This document shows, one piece after another, positions 7,167 to 15,846 of a DNA stretch of 64,000 nucleotides; within the stretch, counting starts at the first letter, position 1, and every line of letters begins with the position of its first letter. The stretch is taken from contig DATHZQ010000067.1 of assembly GCA_035458525.1 (NCBI GenBank), positions 1 to 64,000 of the forward strand. Direction: 5' to 3'. The position numbers and the translations under genes were made by a program. The DNA comes from DATHZQ01 sp035458525. GTDB lineage: Bacteria; Actinomycetota; Acidimicrobiia; Spongiisociales; UBA5794. The notes beneath the pieces are model-generated. The model made no database searches. It was not told the origin of the DNA and was given only the letters and a program-made list of their open reading frames with translations.

Positions 7167-8696
7167 TCAGCGAGCGTAGTCGGTGGCGCGATATTCCCGG
7201 ATCACCGTCACCTCGATCTGGCCGGGGTATTGCAGCTCGTCCTCCAGCCGCCGGGCGATCTGCCGGGCCAGCTGCGCCGACGCCAGGTCGTCGATCGTGC
7301 CCGGGTCGACGACGACACGGATCTCACGCCCTGCCTGCATGGCGTAGACGCGATCGACGCCGTCGAAGGCTCCTGCGATGTCTTCGAGCTTCTCGAGCCT
7401 CCGCACGTACGATTCGAGCGCCTCGCGCCGGGCGCCAGGGCGAGCCGCGGAAACGGCATCCGCTGCTTGCACGAGCACGGCGGTGAGCGTGCGCGGTTCG
7501 ACTTCGTTGTGGTGCGCCTCGATGGCGTGGACGATCGAGGCATCCTCGCCAAACCGGCGGGCGATCTCGGCACCGATCAGGGCATGGGAACCGCCGACCT
7601 CGTGGGACACCGCCTTGCCGATGTCGTGCAAGAACGCCGCTCGCATGGCTTCGCCCGGCTCGAGACCGAGCTCCGACGCCAGCATCCCCGCGATGTGGGC
7701 GCTCTCGATGAGGTGGTTGAGCACGTTCTGCCCGTACGACGTCCGGTAGCGGAGCCTGCCGAGCAGCGTGATGAGCTCAGGATGCATCCGGCTCACACCC
7801 ACTTCGAGCAATGCCCACTCACCCGCATCACGAATGGTCTGCTCGACTTCCGCCTGGGCCTTCTCGTACGCCTCTTCGATCGAGGCAGGGTGGATCCGTC
7901 CATCTTCGACGAGGCGTTCGAGCGCAATGCGGGCCACCTCGCGCCGCACGGGGTCGAACGTCGAGACCGACACTGCTTCCGGCGTGTCGTCGACGATGAG
8001 GTTGACCCCTGTGACGGCCTCGAAGGTGCGGATGTTGCGCCCGTCCCTGCCGATGATCCGACCTTTCATCTCATCCGAGGGAAGCGCGACGACACTGACC
8101 GTGGCTTCGCTCACGACGTCCGCGGCGAGCCGCTGCACTGCGGTGGCCAGGATGCGGCGGCCTCTGCGGTCGGCTTCCTCGCGGGCCTTGATCTCGAGAT
8201 CCCGCACGACGACCATGGCTTCGCGCCGGGCCTCGTCCTCGACCTTCTGCAGGAGCTCACTCTTGGCCGCCCGAGAATCGAAGCCGGCGACTCGCTCGAG
8301 GTAGCTGCGGGCTTTCTCTTCCAATGCGTTGATCTGGGACCGGGCGTCACTGATGCCACGCTCCTTGTCGATCAACATCTCCTCACGCTGCGTGAGGTTG
8401 GCGGCGCGCTGCTCGAGGGTCGCCTCGCGTTGGGCCAGACGCTCTTCCAGCGTCGACGCCTCGACACGGCGATGGTCCAATTGCGCCTCTTCACGCTCCC
8501 GATAGGCCTCCGCCAGCGCCCGGGCTTCCTCTTCGGCACGGGCAAGGATCTTCTGCGCTTCGACTCGGGCCTCGCCGAGCACATCCTGTGCCGAGTCCGT
8601 CATCCGTTCCCGCCGGCGGCGCGACGCCTCCCGCCCGGCAAAGAACGCAGCGACACCGACAGCTACGGCCACCGCCACGGTGATGACCCATTCCAT
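7167..8696 (-). CDS. rny: Ribonuclease Y
   Basis: Membrane-anchored endoribonuclease that initiates mRNA decay. It has an N-terminal helix (MEWVITVAVAVAVGVAAFF), a long charged coiled coil, a KH domain with GRIIGRDGRNIR, and an HD domain with LHDIGKAV, ending in the typical VIREYRATDYAR. The ATG at 8696 places the membrane helix at the very N-terminus as in the family and gives 509 residues; GGGGAC is 6 bases upstream. A 5' leader with a strong hairpin and a short arginine-rich frame precedes it. It sits between recA and miaB; recX, often after recA, is not here. Confidence 0.95.
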   Translation of the reverse strand: MEWVITVAVAVAVGVAAFFAGREASRRRRERMTDSAQDVLGEARVEAQKILARAEEEARALAEAYREREEAQLDHRRVEASTLEERLAQREATLEQRAANLTQREEMLIDKERGISDARSQINALEEKARSYLERVAGFDSRAAKSELLQKVEDEARREAMVVVRDLEIKAREEADRRGRRILATAVQRLAADVVSEATVSVVALPSDEMKGRIIGRDGRNIRTFEAVTGVNLIVDDTPEAVSVSTFDPVRREVARIALERLVEDGRIHPASIEEAYEKAQAEVEQTIRDAGEWALLEVGVSRMHPELITLLGRLRYRTSYGQNVLNHLIESAHIAGMLASELGLEPGEAMRAAFLHDIGKAVSHEVGGSHALIGAEIARRFGEDASIVHAIEAHHNEVEPRTLTAVLVQAADAVSAARPGARREALESYVRRLEKLEDIAGAFDGVDRVYAMQAGREIRVVVDPGTIDDLASAQLARQIARRLEDELQYPGQIEVTVIREYRATDYAR

Positions 8697-8727
8697 GTGT
8701 CCCCGTTCCCGGGACTGAGAACGCAGC

Positions 8728-8752
8728 GTGCCGAGCCACAGAGGCTCGGCAC
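8728..8752 (-). other. Stable leader hairpin before rny
   Basis: GTGCCGAGCC (8728-8737) pairs perfectly with GGCTCGGCAC (8743-8752) around a 5-base loop. In the rny transcript it stands 31 bases before the start codon. It lacks a T tract, so a processing, stability or feedback element is at least as likely as a terminator. Confidence 0.5.
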
Positions 8753-8785
8753 ACACACAAGACACGGACGCGATCGACGGGGGCC

Positions 8786-8830
8786 TCAGCGGCCGTTCGG
8801 CCTCGCCCTCCCTCGTAGCTCACGTCGCAT
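8786..8830 (-). CDS. Possible 14-residue leader peptide upstream of rny
   Basis: An ATG at 8830 follows a good AGGAG (8835-8839, spacing 4) and opens a 14-codon frame, MRRELRGRARPNGR, ending in TGA. Six of 14 residues are Arg. It lies in the recA-rny spacer, upstream of the leader hairpin, and could be a translated leader. No homologue is recognised, and chance cannot be excluded for so short a frame. Confidence 0.35.
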   Translation of the reverse strand: MRRELRGRARPNGR

Positions 8831-8924
8831 GTCGCTCCTTCTCAGTCCCAATGTTGGTGTTTTCAGAGTTGTTGGTGTGTGGTCTTTGGATGGTACCCCA
8901 CGATCCCGAAGATCGGAACCGCGA

Positions 8925-8953
8925 AATCTTGGTTTGACCACAAATACCGTCAA
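8925..8953 (-). promoter_or_regulatory. Possible rny promoter
   Basis: On the minus strand TTGACG (8953-8948) is followed after 17 bases by AAGATT (8930-8925). The -35 is good and the -10 poor. It would give rny a long leader containing the short frame and the hairpin. Confidence 0.3.
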
Positions 8954-8972
8954 TTGCGGTGCAACCCGCTCG

Positions 8973-10046
8973 TCAACGCTCGCCGTCCGCATCAGCTGCG
9001 GCTTCGGCGTCCGACGCCTCCCCCTCGGCCACATCCTCTTCCTCGTCGACGATGAAGCCGACGGCACGGAGCACCTGGTCTTGGAGCTGCATGGAGATCT
9101 CCGGATTGTCCCGCAGGAACTGCTTGGCACGCTCTCGGCCCTGACCGAGCTGGTCACCATCGAAGGTGTACCAAGCCCCCGCCTTCTTCACCACGCCCTC
9201 TTCGACGGCGACATCGATGAGGCTGCCCTCACGAGAGATGCCCTCGCCGAACATGATGTCGAATTCCGCCACGCGGAACGGCGGCGCCACCTTGTTCTTG
9301 ACGATCTTGGCCCGCACACGGTTGCCGACGTTGTCGGTGCCCTGCTTGATGGCTTCGATACGGCGCACGTCGATTCGCACGCTGGAGTAGAACTTGAGCG
9401 CCCGCCCACCGGGGGTGGTCTCCGGAGAGCCGAACATGACACCGATCTTCTCGCGAAGCTGGTTGATGAATACGGCCGTGGTGTCGGATCGATTGATGGT
9501 GCCGGCCAGCTTGCGCAGCGCCTGCGACATCAGACGTGCCTGGAGTCCGACATGCGTGTCGCCCATGTCACCCTCCAACTCGGCGCGGGGCACGAGGGCG
9601 GCAACGGAATCGACCACGACGACGTCGAGGGCCCCGGAGCGGATGAGCATGTCGGCGATCTCGAGCGCCTGCTCCCCCGTGTCCGGCTGCGAGATGAGCA
9701 GCTCGTCGACATCGACACCGAGCGCCTTGGCGTACACCGGATCGAGAGCGTGCTCGGCGTCGATGAAGGCCGCCACGCCGCCGTTGCGCTGCGCCTCCGC
9801 CACGACGTGGAGGGCCAGGGTCGTCTTGCCGGAGGATTCCGGGCCGTAGATCTCCACGATGCGACCCCGCGGCACCCCGCCGATCCCCAGCGCCAGGTCC
9901 AACGCAAGCGCTCCCGTGGGGATTGCTCGGACGTTGCGGACGGTGCCGTCGCTGAGCTTCATGATGGCGCCCTTGCCGAACTGTCGCTCGATCTGCGACA
10001 TCGCCATCTCGAGGGTCTTGTCCCTGTCGAGGTTGTCCTTGCTCAC
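8973..10046 (-). CDS. recA: Recombinase RecA
   Basis: ATP-dependent strand-exchange protein and co-protease for LexA. The Walker A GPESSGKT is at 68-75. The core is standard (VVVDSVAALVPRAELEGDMGD; FINQLREKIGVMFGSPETTPGG) and the C-terminus is acidic. The 357-residue protein has no intein. It starts at GTG 10046 (MSKDNLDRD) behind AGGAGG. The upstream region holds one LexA operator abutting a TACTAT -10 box, so it is SOS-induced. thpR ends 155 bases upstream and rny follows downstream. Confidence 0.98.
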   Translation of the reverse strand: MSKDNLDRDKTLEMAMSQIERQFGKGAIMKLSDGTVRNVRAIPTGALALDLALGIGGVPRGRIVEIYGPESSGKTTLALHVVAEAQRNGGVAAFIDAEHALDPVYAKALGVDVDELLISQPDTGEQALEIADMLIRSGALDVVVVDSVAALVPRAELEGDMGDTHVGLQARLMSQALRKLAGTINRSDTTAVFINQLREKIGVMFGSPETTPGGRALKFYSSVRIDVRRIEAIKQGTDNVGNRVRAKIVKNKVAPPFRVAEFDIMFGEGISREGSLIDVAVEEGVVKKAGAWYTFDGDQLGQGRERAKQFLRDNPEISMQLQDQVLRAVGFIVDEEEDVAEGEASDAEAAADADGER

Positions 10047-10152
10047 GTGGGTCCCTCCTGGGGCGTCGTCTGGGTTACTCGGCGAAGGTATCCGCTGGCT
10101 GTGACACGAACGCTACCCGGGGCCGAATTGCAAGCATGTGATTCGACGGGGA

Positions 10153-10175
10153 ATAGTAGGCGAACATCTGTTCGA
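10153..10175 (-). promoter_or_regulatory. recA promoter -10 box with LexA operator
   Basis: GCGAACATCTGTTCGA (10160-10175) differs from the SOS consensus at one base. On the minus strand it is followed after one base by TACTAT (10158-10153), a good -10 box. Bound LexA would cover the -35 to -10 interval of recA. Confidence 0.8.
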
Positions 10176-10201
10176 TGTCGAGGATCGGAAGACGTCGAAC
10201 G

Positions 10202-10759
10202 TCACAGGTCGACCACTTCGATCGCTTCGTACTCGGCGGGGCGATTGCCACCGAGAATGCTGCGGTAGAGGGTGACCGCCGTCACATCCATTGCAATGCC
10301 GAGGGATTCGCCATCGAGCAAGGTCCGCACGTTCTCAGGCGGTCGCATTCGCGAGATCGTCAGATGGGGATGGAAGGGACGACCTTCCGGTTCGAAGCCG
10401 GCGGCCCGCGCAGCCTCCTCGGATTCACCGGCGAGGGACGCCAGCGAGTCGGCACCGGTCGTCACCCCGATCCAGAGGATCGAAGCACGCGAGGCTCGCG
10501 GGAACGCACCGAGCCCGCCCCAACGAATGCGAAACGGGGCGGCCTGGACGTGTTGATCGAGATGCGCCAGCACCGCATCACGCTCCATCGGCGTCGCCAG
10601 ACCCAAGAAACGCAGCGTGAGATGCCAGTTGCCAATCGCAACGGCACGACCCGGCAGCCGATCGCCGGCGAGACGGTCTTGGAGCCGAGCGGCAAGACCG
10701 TGACGAGCCTCATCCGTCAGTGCCACGGCGAGGAAGAGCCGTTCCGGCCGCTCACTCAT
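10202..10759 (-). CDS. thpR: RNA 2',3'-cyclic phosphodiesterase (2'-5' RNA ligase family)
   Basis: Two-histidine phosphoesterase. Both HxTx motifs are present: His46-Leu-Thr-Leu (NWHLTLRFLG) and His132-Leu-Thr-Ile (HPHLTISRM). The length of 185 residues fits the bacterial ThpR family, which opens RNA 2',3'-cyclic phosphates; the cellular substrate is unknown. The start at 10759 overlaps the cinA stop as ATGA, so translation is coupled to cinA. A thpR gene between cinA and recA is common in actinobacteria. Confidence 0.92.
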   Translation of the reverse strand: MSERPERLFLAVALTDEARHGLAARLQDRLAGDRLPGRAVAIGNWHLTLRFLGLATPMERDAVLAHLDQHVQAAPFRIRWGGLGAFPRASRASILWIGVTTGADSLASLAGESEEAARAAGFEPEGRPFHPHLTISRMRPPENVRTLLDGESLGIAMDVTAVTLYRSILGGNRPAEYEAIEVVDL

Positions 10760-12036
10760 CGCTTCTGTGGGGCGCTCCACCGCTCCGGCACACTCCCCCA
10801 CCACGCACCCGTGATCGCAAGCCTGGCGAGCTGGAGTGCCGCCGTTGTCGTGTAGACCCGGACTCGCTCGCGATCGCCAGGCATGAAGAAGGTGCGGGCG
10901 TGGGCGGCTTCGGGCGTCTGGACAGCGATGATCATCGTGCCGGCCCTCTGCTCCAGCGGGTCGGGGCCGGCAGCACCGGTGACGGCGATCACGACATCGG
11001 CGTCCAGCTGCGTGGCGGCGCCGCTCGCCATCGCAAGCGCCACCGCTTCGCTGACCACACCGTGCTCTCGTACCAATGCTGCATCGACCCCGAGCACGGC
11101 TTCCTTGACCATGGGGTCGTACGCGACCACGGAACCGACGAAATGCTTCGACGCCCCGGGCACGCCGGCGAGACGGGCAGCGATGAGGCCGCCGGTTGCC
11201 GACTCGGCGGTGGCGATGGACCACCCCCTCTCCCCCAGGGCGGAGAACAGCACCGCCTCGATCGTCTCGTCGTCGGCACCGAAGACGAGCATGCCCATGC
11301 GGCGCCGCACCTCCTCCTCGGCCGGAGCGATGAGCGCACGGGCTGACTCGACGTCTTCCGCCTTCGCCGTGAGGCGCAGCTTGATCTCGCCGGAACTGGC
11401 CAGGAACGCAAGCGACGGATTGCTCGACTGCTCGAAGAGATCGCTCATCATCTCCCCGACCCTCGACTCCGACTCACCCCACGTGCGGATGAGGCGGCTC
11501 ACCACCACGGAGGCTTCGCCCGCCTCCGTGCGCAGGAACGGCAAGATGTCGTCCTCGAGTAAGGCGATCATCTCGGCCGGCACGCCCGGTACCGCAAAGA
11601 CCCAGCATTGCCCGATTCGCATGCGGAGTCCCGGAGCCGTGCCCTTGCGGTTGATCAGCATCTCTGCGCCGTCTGGATATTCGGCCTGGCGCAAGTTGCT
11701 GTCGGGCATCGTGCGACCGCGGCGCTCCCACCAGCGGCGCAGGCGATCGGCGTACTCGTCGCTGAATCGCATCTCGACGCCGGCCGCCGCACACAGCCCA
11801 TCCCGGGTGAGGTCGTCCTGCGTCGGGCCGATCCCCCCTGTGATGATCAGCGCATCGGACCGCTGCGCGGCACTCGTGATCGCAGCAGTGATCCTGGCAA
11901 CGTTGTCACCGACGACCGTCTGGTGGAAGTGGTCGAACCCCGAGTCGGCCAGCCGCGTTCCGATCGCAGCGGCGTTGGAGTTGACGATCTGCCCGAGCAG
12001 CAGCTCGGTGCCGACGGCCAGCGTCTCTACGATCAT
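10756..12036 (-). CDS. cinA: CinA: MoCF-like domain fused to nicotinamide-nucleotide amidase
   Basis: The N-terminal half is the molybdopterin-binding fold (VGTELLLGQIVNSNA, then TGGIGPTQDDLTRD). The C-terminal 160 residues are the PncC-type NMN amidase (ATAESATGGLIAARLAGVPGASKHFVGSVVAYD, ITGAAGPD), which recycles NMN formed by DNA ligase. At 426 residues it is a standard two-domain CinA. It overlaps the small coiled gene upstream and thpR downstream by 4 bases each, a tight operon that often runs with recA. pgsA, which commonly precedes cinA, is absent here. Confidence 0.94.
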   Translation of the reverse strand: MIVETLAVGTELLLGQIVNSNAAAIGTRLADSGFDHFHQTVVGDNVARITAAITSAAQRSDALIITGGIGPTQDDLTRDGLCAAAGVEMRFSDEYADRLRRWWERRGRTMPDSNLRQAEYPDGAEMLINRKGTAPGLRMRIGQCWVFAVPGVPAEMIALLEDDILPFLRTEAGEASVVVSRLIRTWGESESRVGEMMSDLFEQSSNPSLAFLASSGEIKLRLTAKAEDVESARALIAPAEEEVRRRMGMLVFGADDETIEAVLFSALGERGWSIATAESATGGLIAARLAGVPGASKHFVGSVVAYDPMVKEAVLGVDAALVREHGVVSEAVALAMASGAATQLDADVVIAVTGAAGPDPLEQRAGTMIIAVQTPEAAHARTFFMPGDRERVRVYTTTAALQLARLAITGAWWGSVPERWSAPQKR

Positions 12037-12374
12037 CCGGCGGGGTCCGCTCCCGACACATCGGACCGGCCGCCGGCTTCGTCCGCAGCCTCGTGCTCGG
12101 ACGCGGAGGTCTCATCCGCGGACACGGCGGGGTCATCGGACTCGGCGGGGTCATCGCTTCCGGAGGCGTGGGCCCAGGATTCCTTTGCGGTGTCGAGACC
12201 TTGGTCGATGGCCTCCGCTGCCTGGTTGACGGCATGCTTGGCCGTTTCCCAAGCCTGGCCCCGCGCTCCCTCGGTCGACTTCCATGCGGCGCTCACGGCC
12301 TCGCTGGCGCGCTGCAGTGCCTCTTCGGCCTTCCGGAGCCAATTGTCTGCACTGGACGGTTGCTGGTCGGTCAC
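12033..12374 (-). CDS. Hypothetical small helical acidic protein
   Basis: A 113-residue protein, not recognised. Residues 1-65 form a probable amphipathic helix or coiled coil rich in Ala, Glu, Lys and Trp (NWLRKAEEALQRASEAVSAAW); the rest is a disordered acidic tail with repeated SDDPA/SADE pieces. No membrane segment, no Cys. GTG start at 12374 behind AAGGA. Its stop overlaps the cinA ATG as ATGA, so it heads the operon with cinA and thpR. Confidence 0.75.
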   Translation of the reverse strand: MTDQQPSSADNWLRKAEEALQRASEAVSAAWKSTEGARGQAWETAKHAVNQAAEAIDQGLDTAKESWAHASGSDDPAESDDPAVSADETSASEHEAADEAGGRSDVSGADPAG

Positions 12375-12444
12375 GTCAATTCCTTTCGGAGCTCTCGTGT
12401 CGCCAGCCTACCGACGGCTACGGACAGGATCTTTGGGCAACCAG

Positions 12445-12560
12445 CTAGGAGTGTGCGGAAAAGCACCAGTGCCAGCCCGGCAAACAACGTCAAATCGTGC
12501 GTGACAGTGCCGCGTCCTCGGCCACCAAACCGGCGGACCCCCTTTTCCGCACCCTGCTAG
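12445..12560. repeat. 19-bp inverted repeat flanking the rimO 3' end
   Basis: CTAGGAGTGTGCGGAAAAG (12445-12463) and CTTTTCCGCACCCTGCTAG (12542-12560) are inverted copies, 17 of 19 matching, 78 bases apart. The inner 11 bases are perfect. The right arm contains the rimO stop codon. In RNA it would form a long-range stem after rimO; it could also be the ends of a very small insertion. Confidence 0.6.
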
Positions 12561-13882
12561 TGCCTCACGACGGTGGCGATGAGGTCGGTCCCGTAACCCC
12601 CGGTGATCTCCGCCTCGACCCACTCACCCGGCTCGCCTGCGTCGAGCAAGATGACGCCGTCGATCTCGGGGGCCTCTCGATAGGACCTGCCGACGGCTCG
12701 GCCATCCTCCACCTGATCGACGAGCACCTCGAGCCGGCGCCCCGTCTGCCCGGCGTTCCGCAACGCCGTGATGTCTTCTTGGATGCTCTGCAGATACCGC
12801 AGCCGCTCGGTCTTGTCTGCCTCGGCGACCTGGCCGGACAGCTCGGCGGCCGGCGTGCCTTCTTCGGCCGAGTAGGGGAAGAAGCCGGCCCAGTCGAGCT
12901 GGGCAGCGTGAATGAACTCTGCCAGCTCCTCCACCTCTCCATCGGACTCTCCGGGGAAGCCGACGATGAACGACGAGCGCAACGCCGCATCGGGATCCGC
13001 CGCTCGGATCTGATCGATGAGGGAGAGGTGCCGCTCGCCGCTGCCGGGCCGCTTCATCGCCCGCAGCAGCGAGGCCGACGCATGCTGCAGCGAGAGATCG
13101 AAATAGGGTGCCACGACCGGGTTGGATGCCATCTCATCGATCAGGGCTGGCCGGATCTCCTTGGGATAGAGGTAGTACAGGCGCAGGCGCCGCAGTCCAT
13201 CCACGTCGGTGACGAACCGCACGAGCTCCGTGATGCCGCCGGGTGCACCGATGTCTCGCCCGTACGCGGCGAGATCTTGCGCAACGAGCACGACCTCGCC
13301 GACACCTCCCTCGGCGAGCCCCGCGATCTCGGTGCGAATGTTCGCGGGTGCCCGGGATCGCTGCTTGCCGCGGAAGAGCGGAATGGCGCAGAACGTGCAC
13401 GGTTTGTCACACCCCTCTGCGACCTTGACGTAGGCATACGGCGTCACAGGAGTTGGTCGACGTGTCTGATACAAGATGTCCATGTGCGACGACCGGGTTG
13501 GTCGGATCCGCAGCGGCTGCCACTCGGTCATGGCATCGAGCCGATCGACGAGTTCGGTGTAGCGATCGAGCGGGATCACCGCATCGGCCTCTGGCAAGGC
13601 CTCCGCCAGCTCGGTCTCGTACCGCTGGGCCATGCATCCCATGACGATCAGTCGAGCGTCGTCACGTTTGGCTTCGCTCAACTCGAGAATCGTGGCGATC
13701 GACTCCTCGCGGGCTGCCTCGATGAAGGCGCAGGTGTTGACCATCACGACATCGGCCGATTCGGGCGAAGCGGCGTCGAGGTAGCCGGATTCGCCGAGCA
13801 TCGCCGTCACCTTCTCGGAGTCGACTTGGTTCTTGGAACAGCCCAGCGTGGTCAGCCAAACACGGGGTGGAGCGCTCGTCAT
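12557..13882 (-). CDS. rimO: Ribosomal protein uS12 methylthiotransferase RimO
   Basis: Radical-SAM enzyme that methylthiolates the conserved Asp of ribosomal protein uS12. UPF0004 domain with Cys15 (LGCSKNQVDSE) and Cys51 (VNTCAFI), plus GCMAQR; radical-SAM motif GCDKPCTFC with FRGKQRSR; C-terminal TRAM domain. The LGCSKNQVDSE signature identifies RimO as against MiaB. Length 441 is standard. A TAGACT box is 9 bases before the ATG and there is no clear Shine-Dalgarno. It stands alone between thrC and the inverted repeat. Confidence 0.95.
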   Translation of the reverse strand: MTSAPPRVWLTTLGCSKNQVDSEKVTAMLGESGYLDAASPESADVVMVNTCAFIEAAREESIATILELSEAKRDDARLIVMGCMAQRYETELAEALPEADAVIPLDRYTELVDRLDAMTEWQPLRIRPTRSSHMDILYQTRRPTPVTPYAYVKVAEGCDKPCTFCAIPLFRGKQRSRAPANIRTEIAGLAEGGVGEVVLVAQDLAAYGRDIGAPGGITELVRFVTDVDGLRRLRLYYLYPKEIRPALIDEMASNPVVAPYFDLSLQHASASLLRAMKRPGSGERHLSLIDQIRAADPDAALRSSFIVGFPGESDGEVEELAEFIHAAQLDWAGFFPYSAEEGTPAAELSGQVAEADKTERLRYLQSIQEDITALRNAGQTGRRLEVLVDQVEDGRAVGRSYREAPEIDGVILLDAGEPGEWVEAEITGGYGTDLIATVVRH

Positions 13883-13891
13883 AGGTGGCGG

Positions 13892-13897
13892 AGTCTA
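13892..13897 (-). promoter_or_regulatory. -10-like box, rimO
   Basis: TAGACT, 9 bases before the rimO ATG, with no Shine-Dalgarno between. Fits a leaderless or near-leaderless start. Confidence 0.45.
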
Positions 13898-15319
13898 CGG
13901 GCGCGCCGCGTCGTTGCCGTGGGCTGCGATGTATCGCTTCACGGCGTCGAGGTCGGCATCGACCACGGCGACGTGTTGTTCGCGATCGAGAAGGCCGGCG
14001 AACCGCGCCGGAATCGCGGGAGGCGCACCCAAGGCCTCCTCGATCGTGCCGGCGAACTTGGCCGGCCGGGCCGTCTCCAGGCAGACCAGGGGCACGTCCG
14101 GGTCGCGCAAATCGAGCCCTACCTTGACGCCGTCGGCCGTGTGCGGGTCGACCACGACGCCCTGCTCCGCCGCCAGGCGCCGGATCGTGGCGATGCGATC
14201 GTCGTGACTCGAGGAGCCTGCGACGAGGCCGGTGGCCGCAATCGCCCGGCGGGCATCCTCATCGACCGTGAATCCTCCCCCAGCCACGAGGTCGCCGAAA
14301 CGCAGCCGAACCGCATCGGCGTCGTCTCCATAGATGCTGTAGATGTATCGCTCGAAGTTGGACGCCTTCGAGATGTCCATCGACGGGCTGGACGTCGCCG
14401 CCACCTCTGCGGCGTCACGGATCCGGTAGGTCCCCGTCGCAAAGAACTCGGCAAGGACGTCGTTCTCGTTGGTGGCGACGATCAGCCGCCGAATCGGCGC
14501 ACCCATGCGGCGTGCGATGAAACCCGCATAGACGTTGCCGAAGTTCCCGGTCGGCACCGCCACGTCGACCGGCTGGGCGTCAAAACGACGGTGCAGCGCG
14601 ATGAACACGTAGTAGGCCACCTGGGCCGCGATGCGCGCCCAGTTGATGGAGTTCACCGCGCCGATCCGATATCGGGCCTTGAATTCGGCGTCGCCGTTGA
14701 CCGCCTTGACGAGATCCTGACAGTCATCGAACACCCCGCGCACCGCCAGGTTGAAGATGTTGGGCTCATCCAGCGTGTACATCTGCGCCGCCTGGAACGG
14801 GCTGGTGCGACCGAGCGGCGAGAGCATGAAGACGTCGACGTGTCGCTTCCCGATCATGGCGTGCTCGGCCGAGGAACCGGTGTCGCCCGATGTCGCTCCA
14901 AGCACCGTGAGCCGTTGCCCGCGCCGCGTCAGCTCGTACTCGAAGAGCTGGCCCAACATCTGGAGGGCCATGTCCTTGAACGCCAGCGTGGGACCGTGCG
15001 AAAGCCCGGCGAGGTGGACACCCGGACCCAGCAGCGACAGCGACACGACGTCGGGATGGTCGAACACCGACGGGGCGTAGGCGTCGTGCGCCATGCGGGC
15101 CACCTCGGCTTCGGGAATCTCCGGGGCGAACCGCGCAACGACTGCCGCAGCAACGGACGCGTATGGCGCGCCACGCAGACGATCCAGGTCTCGCGCCGAA
15201 AGCACGGGCACCGGCTCGGGCACCACGAGACCGCCATCCGGTGCGAGCCCGGCGAGCAGGACGTCGCTGAACGACGCCCCGTCCATGCCGCCGCGCGTGC
15301 TGGCGTACTGCAGCGTCAT
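13895..15319 (-). CDS. thrC: Threonine synthase
   Basis: PLP enzyme converting O-phosphohomoserine to threonine. The PLP lysine is Lys115 in HGPTLAFKDMALQ; the start MTLQYASTRG and AxSFSDVLLxGLAPDGGL are the long, enteric/yeast-type thrC signature, as is the 474-residue length. PTGNFGNVYAGFIARRMG binds the cofactor phosphate region. Its ATG overlaps the flavin-reductase stop (ATGA), so the order is PHP phosphatase, flavin reductase, thrC in one operon. Confidence 0.95.
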   Translation of the reverse strand: MTLQYASTRGGMDGASFSDVLLAGLAPDGGLVVPEPVPVLSARDLDRLRGAPYASVAAAVVARFAPEIPEAEVARMAHDAYAPSVFDHPDVVSLSLLGPGVHLAGLSHGPTLAFKDMALQMLGQLFEYELTRRGQRLTVLGATSGDTGSSAEHAMIGKRHVDVFMLSPLGRTSPFQAAQMYTLDEPNIFNLAVRGVFDDCQDLVKAVNGDAEFKARYRIGAVNSINWARIAAQVAYYVFIALHRRFDAQPVDVAVPTGNFGNVYAGFIARRMGAPIRRLIVATNENDVLAEFFATGTYRIRDAAEVAATSSPSMDISKASNFERYIYSIYGDDADAVRLRFGDLVAGGGFTVDEDARRAIAATGLVAGSSSHDDRIATIRRLAAEQGVVVDPHTADGVKVGLDLRDPDVPLVCLETARPAKFAGTIEEALGAPPAIPARFAGLLDREQHVAVVDADLDAVKRYIAAHGNDAARP

Positions 15320-15846
15320 GCGTCGAGCGACCGGTAGCGGCCGCGAAAATAGAGCAGCGGGTCGTCGAGTTCAGCCGTCACGATCTCGTCGATCGTCGCT
15401 CGGACCAGCACGGAGTAGCTCTCCTCCCGAGCACCGACGAGCGAGCAAAACGCAAACGTGTCGAATCCGGCGAGCCGGGGTCCGTACTCGGTGTCCATCG
15501 CCTCTCGCCCCCGAAAGAGCCCGCCAGGGCTCGGGCGAATCCCGGCGAACACGTCGGCGATCGACCGATGCTCCGTGGCACAAACGTGCACGACGAATCG
15601 ACCCGTGGCACGCAAGGCGTCGATGAGGTCGCTCTCCGGGCCGAGCAGACAGTAGGCCAGCGGGGGCGCCCCCTCGGCCACCACCAGGGACGACACGGTG
15701 AGTCCGGTGCGGTTGCGATCGCGGCCCGCTGTGAGGATGGTGACCGGTGCGGCCAATCGACCCCGGAGCCGCCGCGCCGGATCACGCTGCTCGGGCGGCG
15801 TGACGAACGGGTGCTCGTCGTGGATCTCGCCGTGGGACTCGCTCAC
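15316..15846 (-). CDS. Flavin reductase-like FMN-binding protein
   Basis: A 176-residue split-barrel flavin protein of the flavin-reductase-domain family (PVTILTAGRDRNRTGLTVSSLVVAEGAPPLAYCLL, then FVVHVCATEH). It probably reduces or binds FMN for a partner oxygenase that is not in the window. GTG at 15846 overlaps the PHP stop as GTGA and follows GGAGG, so it is translationally coupled. Substrate unknown. A second family member lies at 52171. Confidence 0.8.
   Translation of the reverse strand: MSESHGEIHDEHPFVTPPEQRDPARRLRGRLAAPVTILTAGRDRNRTGLTVSSLVVAEGAPPLAYCLLGPESDLIDALRATGRFVVHVCATEHRSIADVFAGIRPSPGGLFRGREAMDTEYGPRLAGFDTFAFCSLVGAREESYSVLVRATIDEIVTAELDDPLLYFRGRYRSLDA

Noticed and set aside
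8697..8972. recX after recA
   Set aside because: No frame of suitable length or helical RecX pattern exists in the spacer.
7230..10268. A 1012-codon open frame on the plus strand opposite rny and recA
   Set aside because: It is the antisense shadow of two certain genes in a high-G+C region; its composition is Arg/Asp/His-rich with no domain, and it has no start signal.
12375..12556. pgsA in the rimO-cinA interval
   Set aside because: The spacer is only 182 bases with no membrane-protein frame; pgsA must be elsewhere.
12497..15337. A 946-codon plus-strand frame opposite rimO and thrC
   Set aside because: Antisense shadow; both minus-strand genes have complete catalytic motifs.
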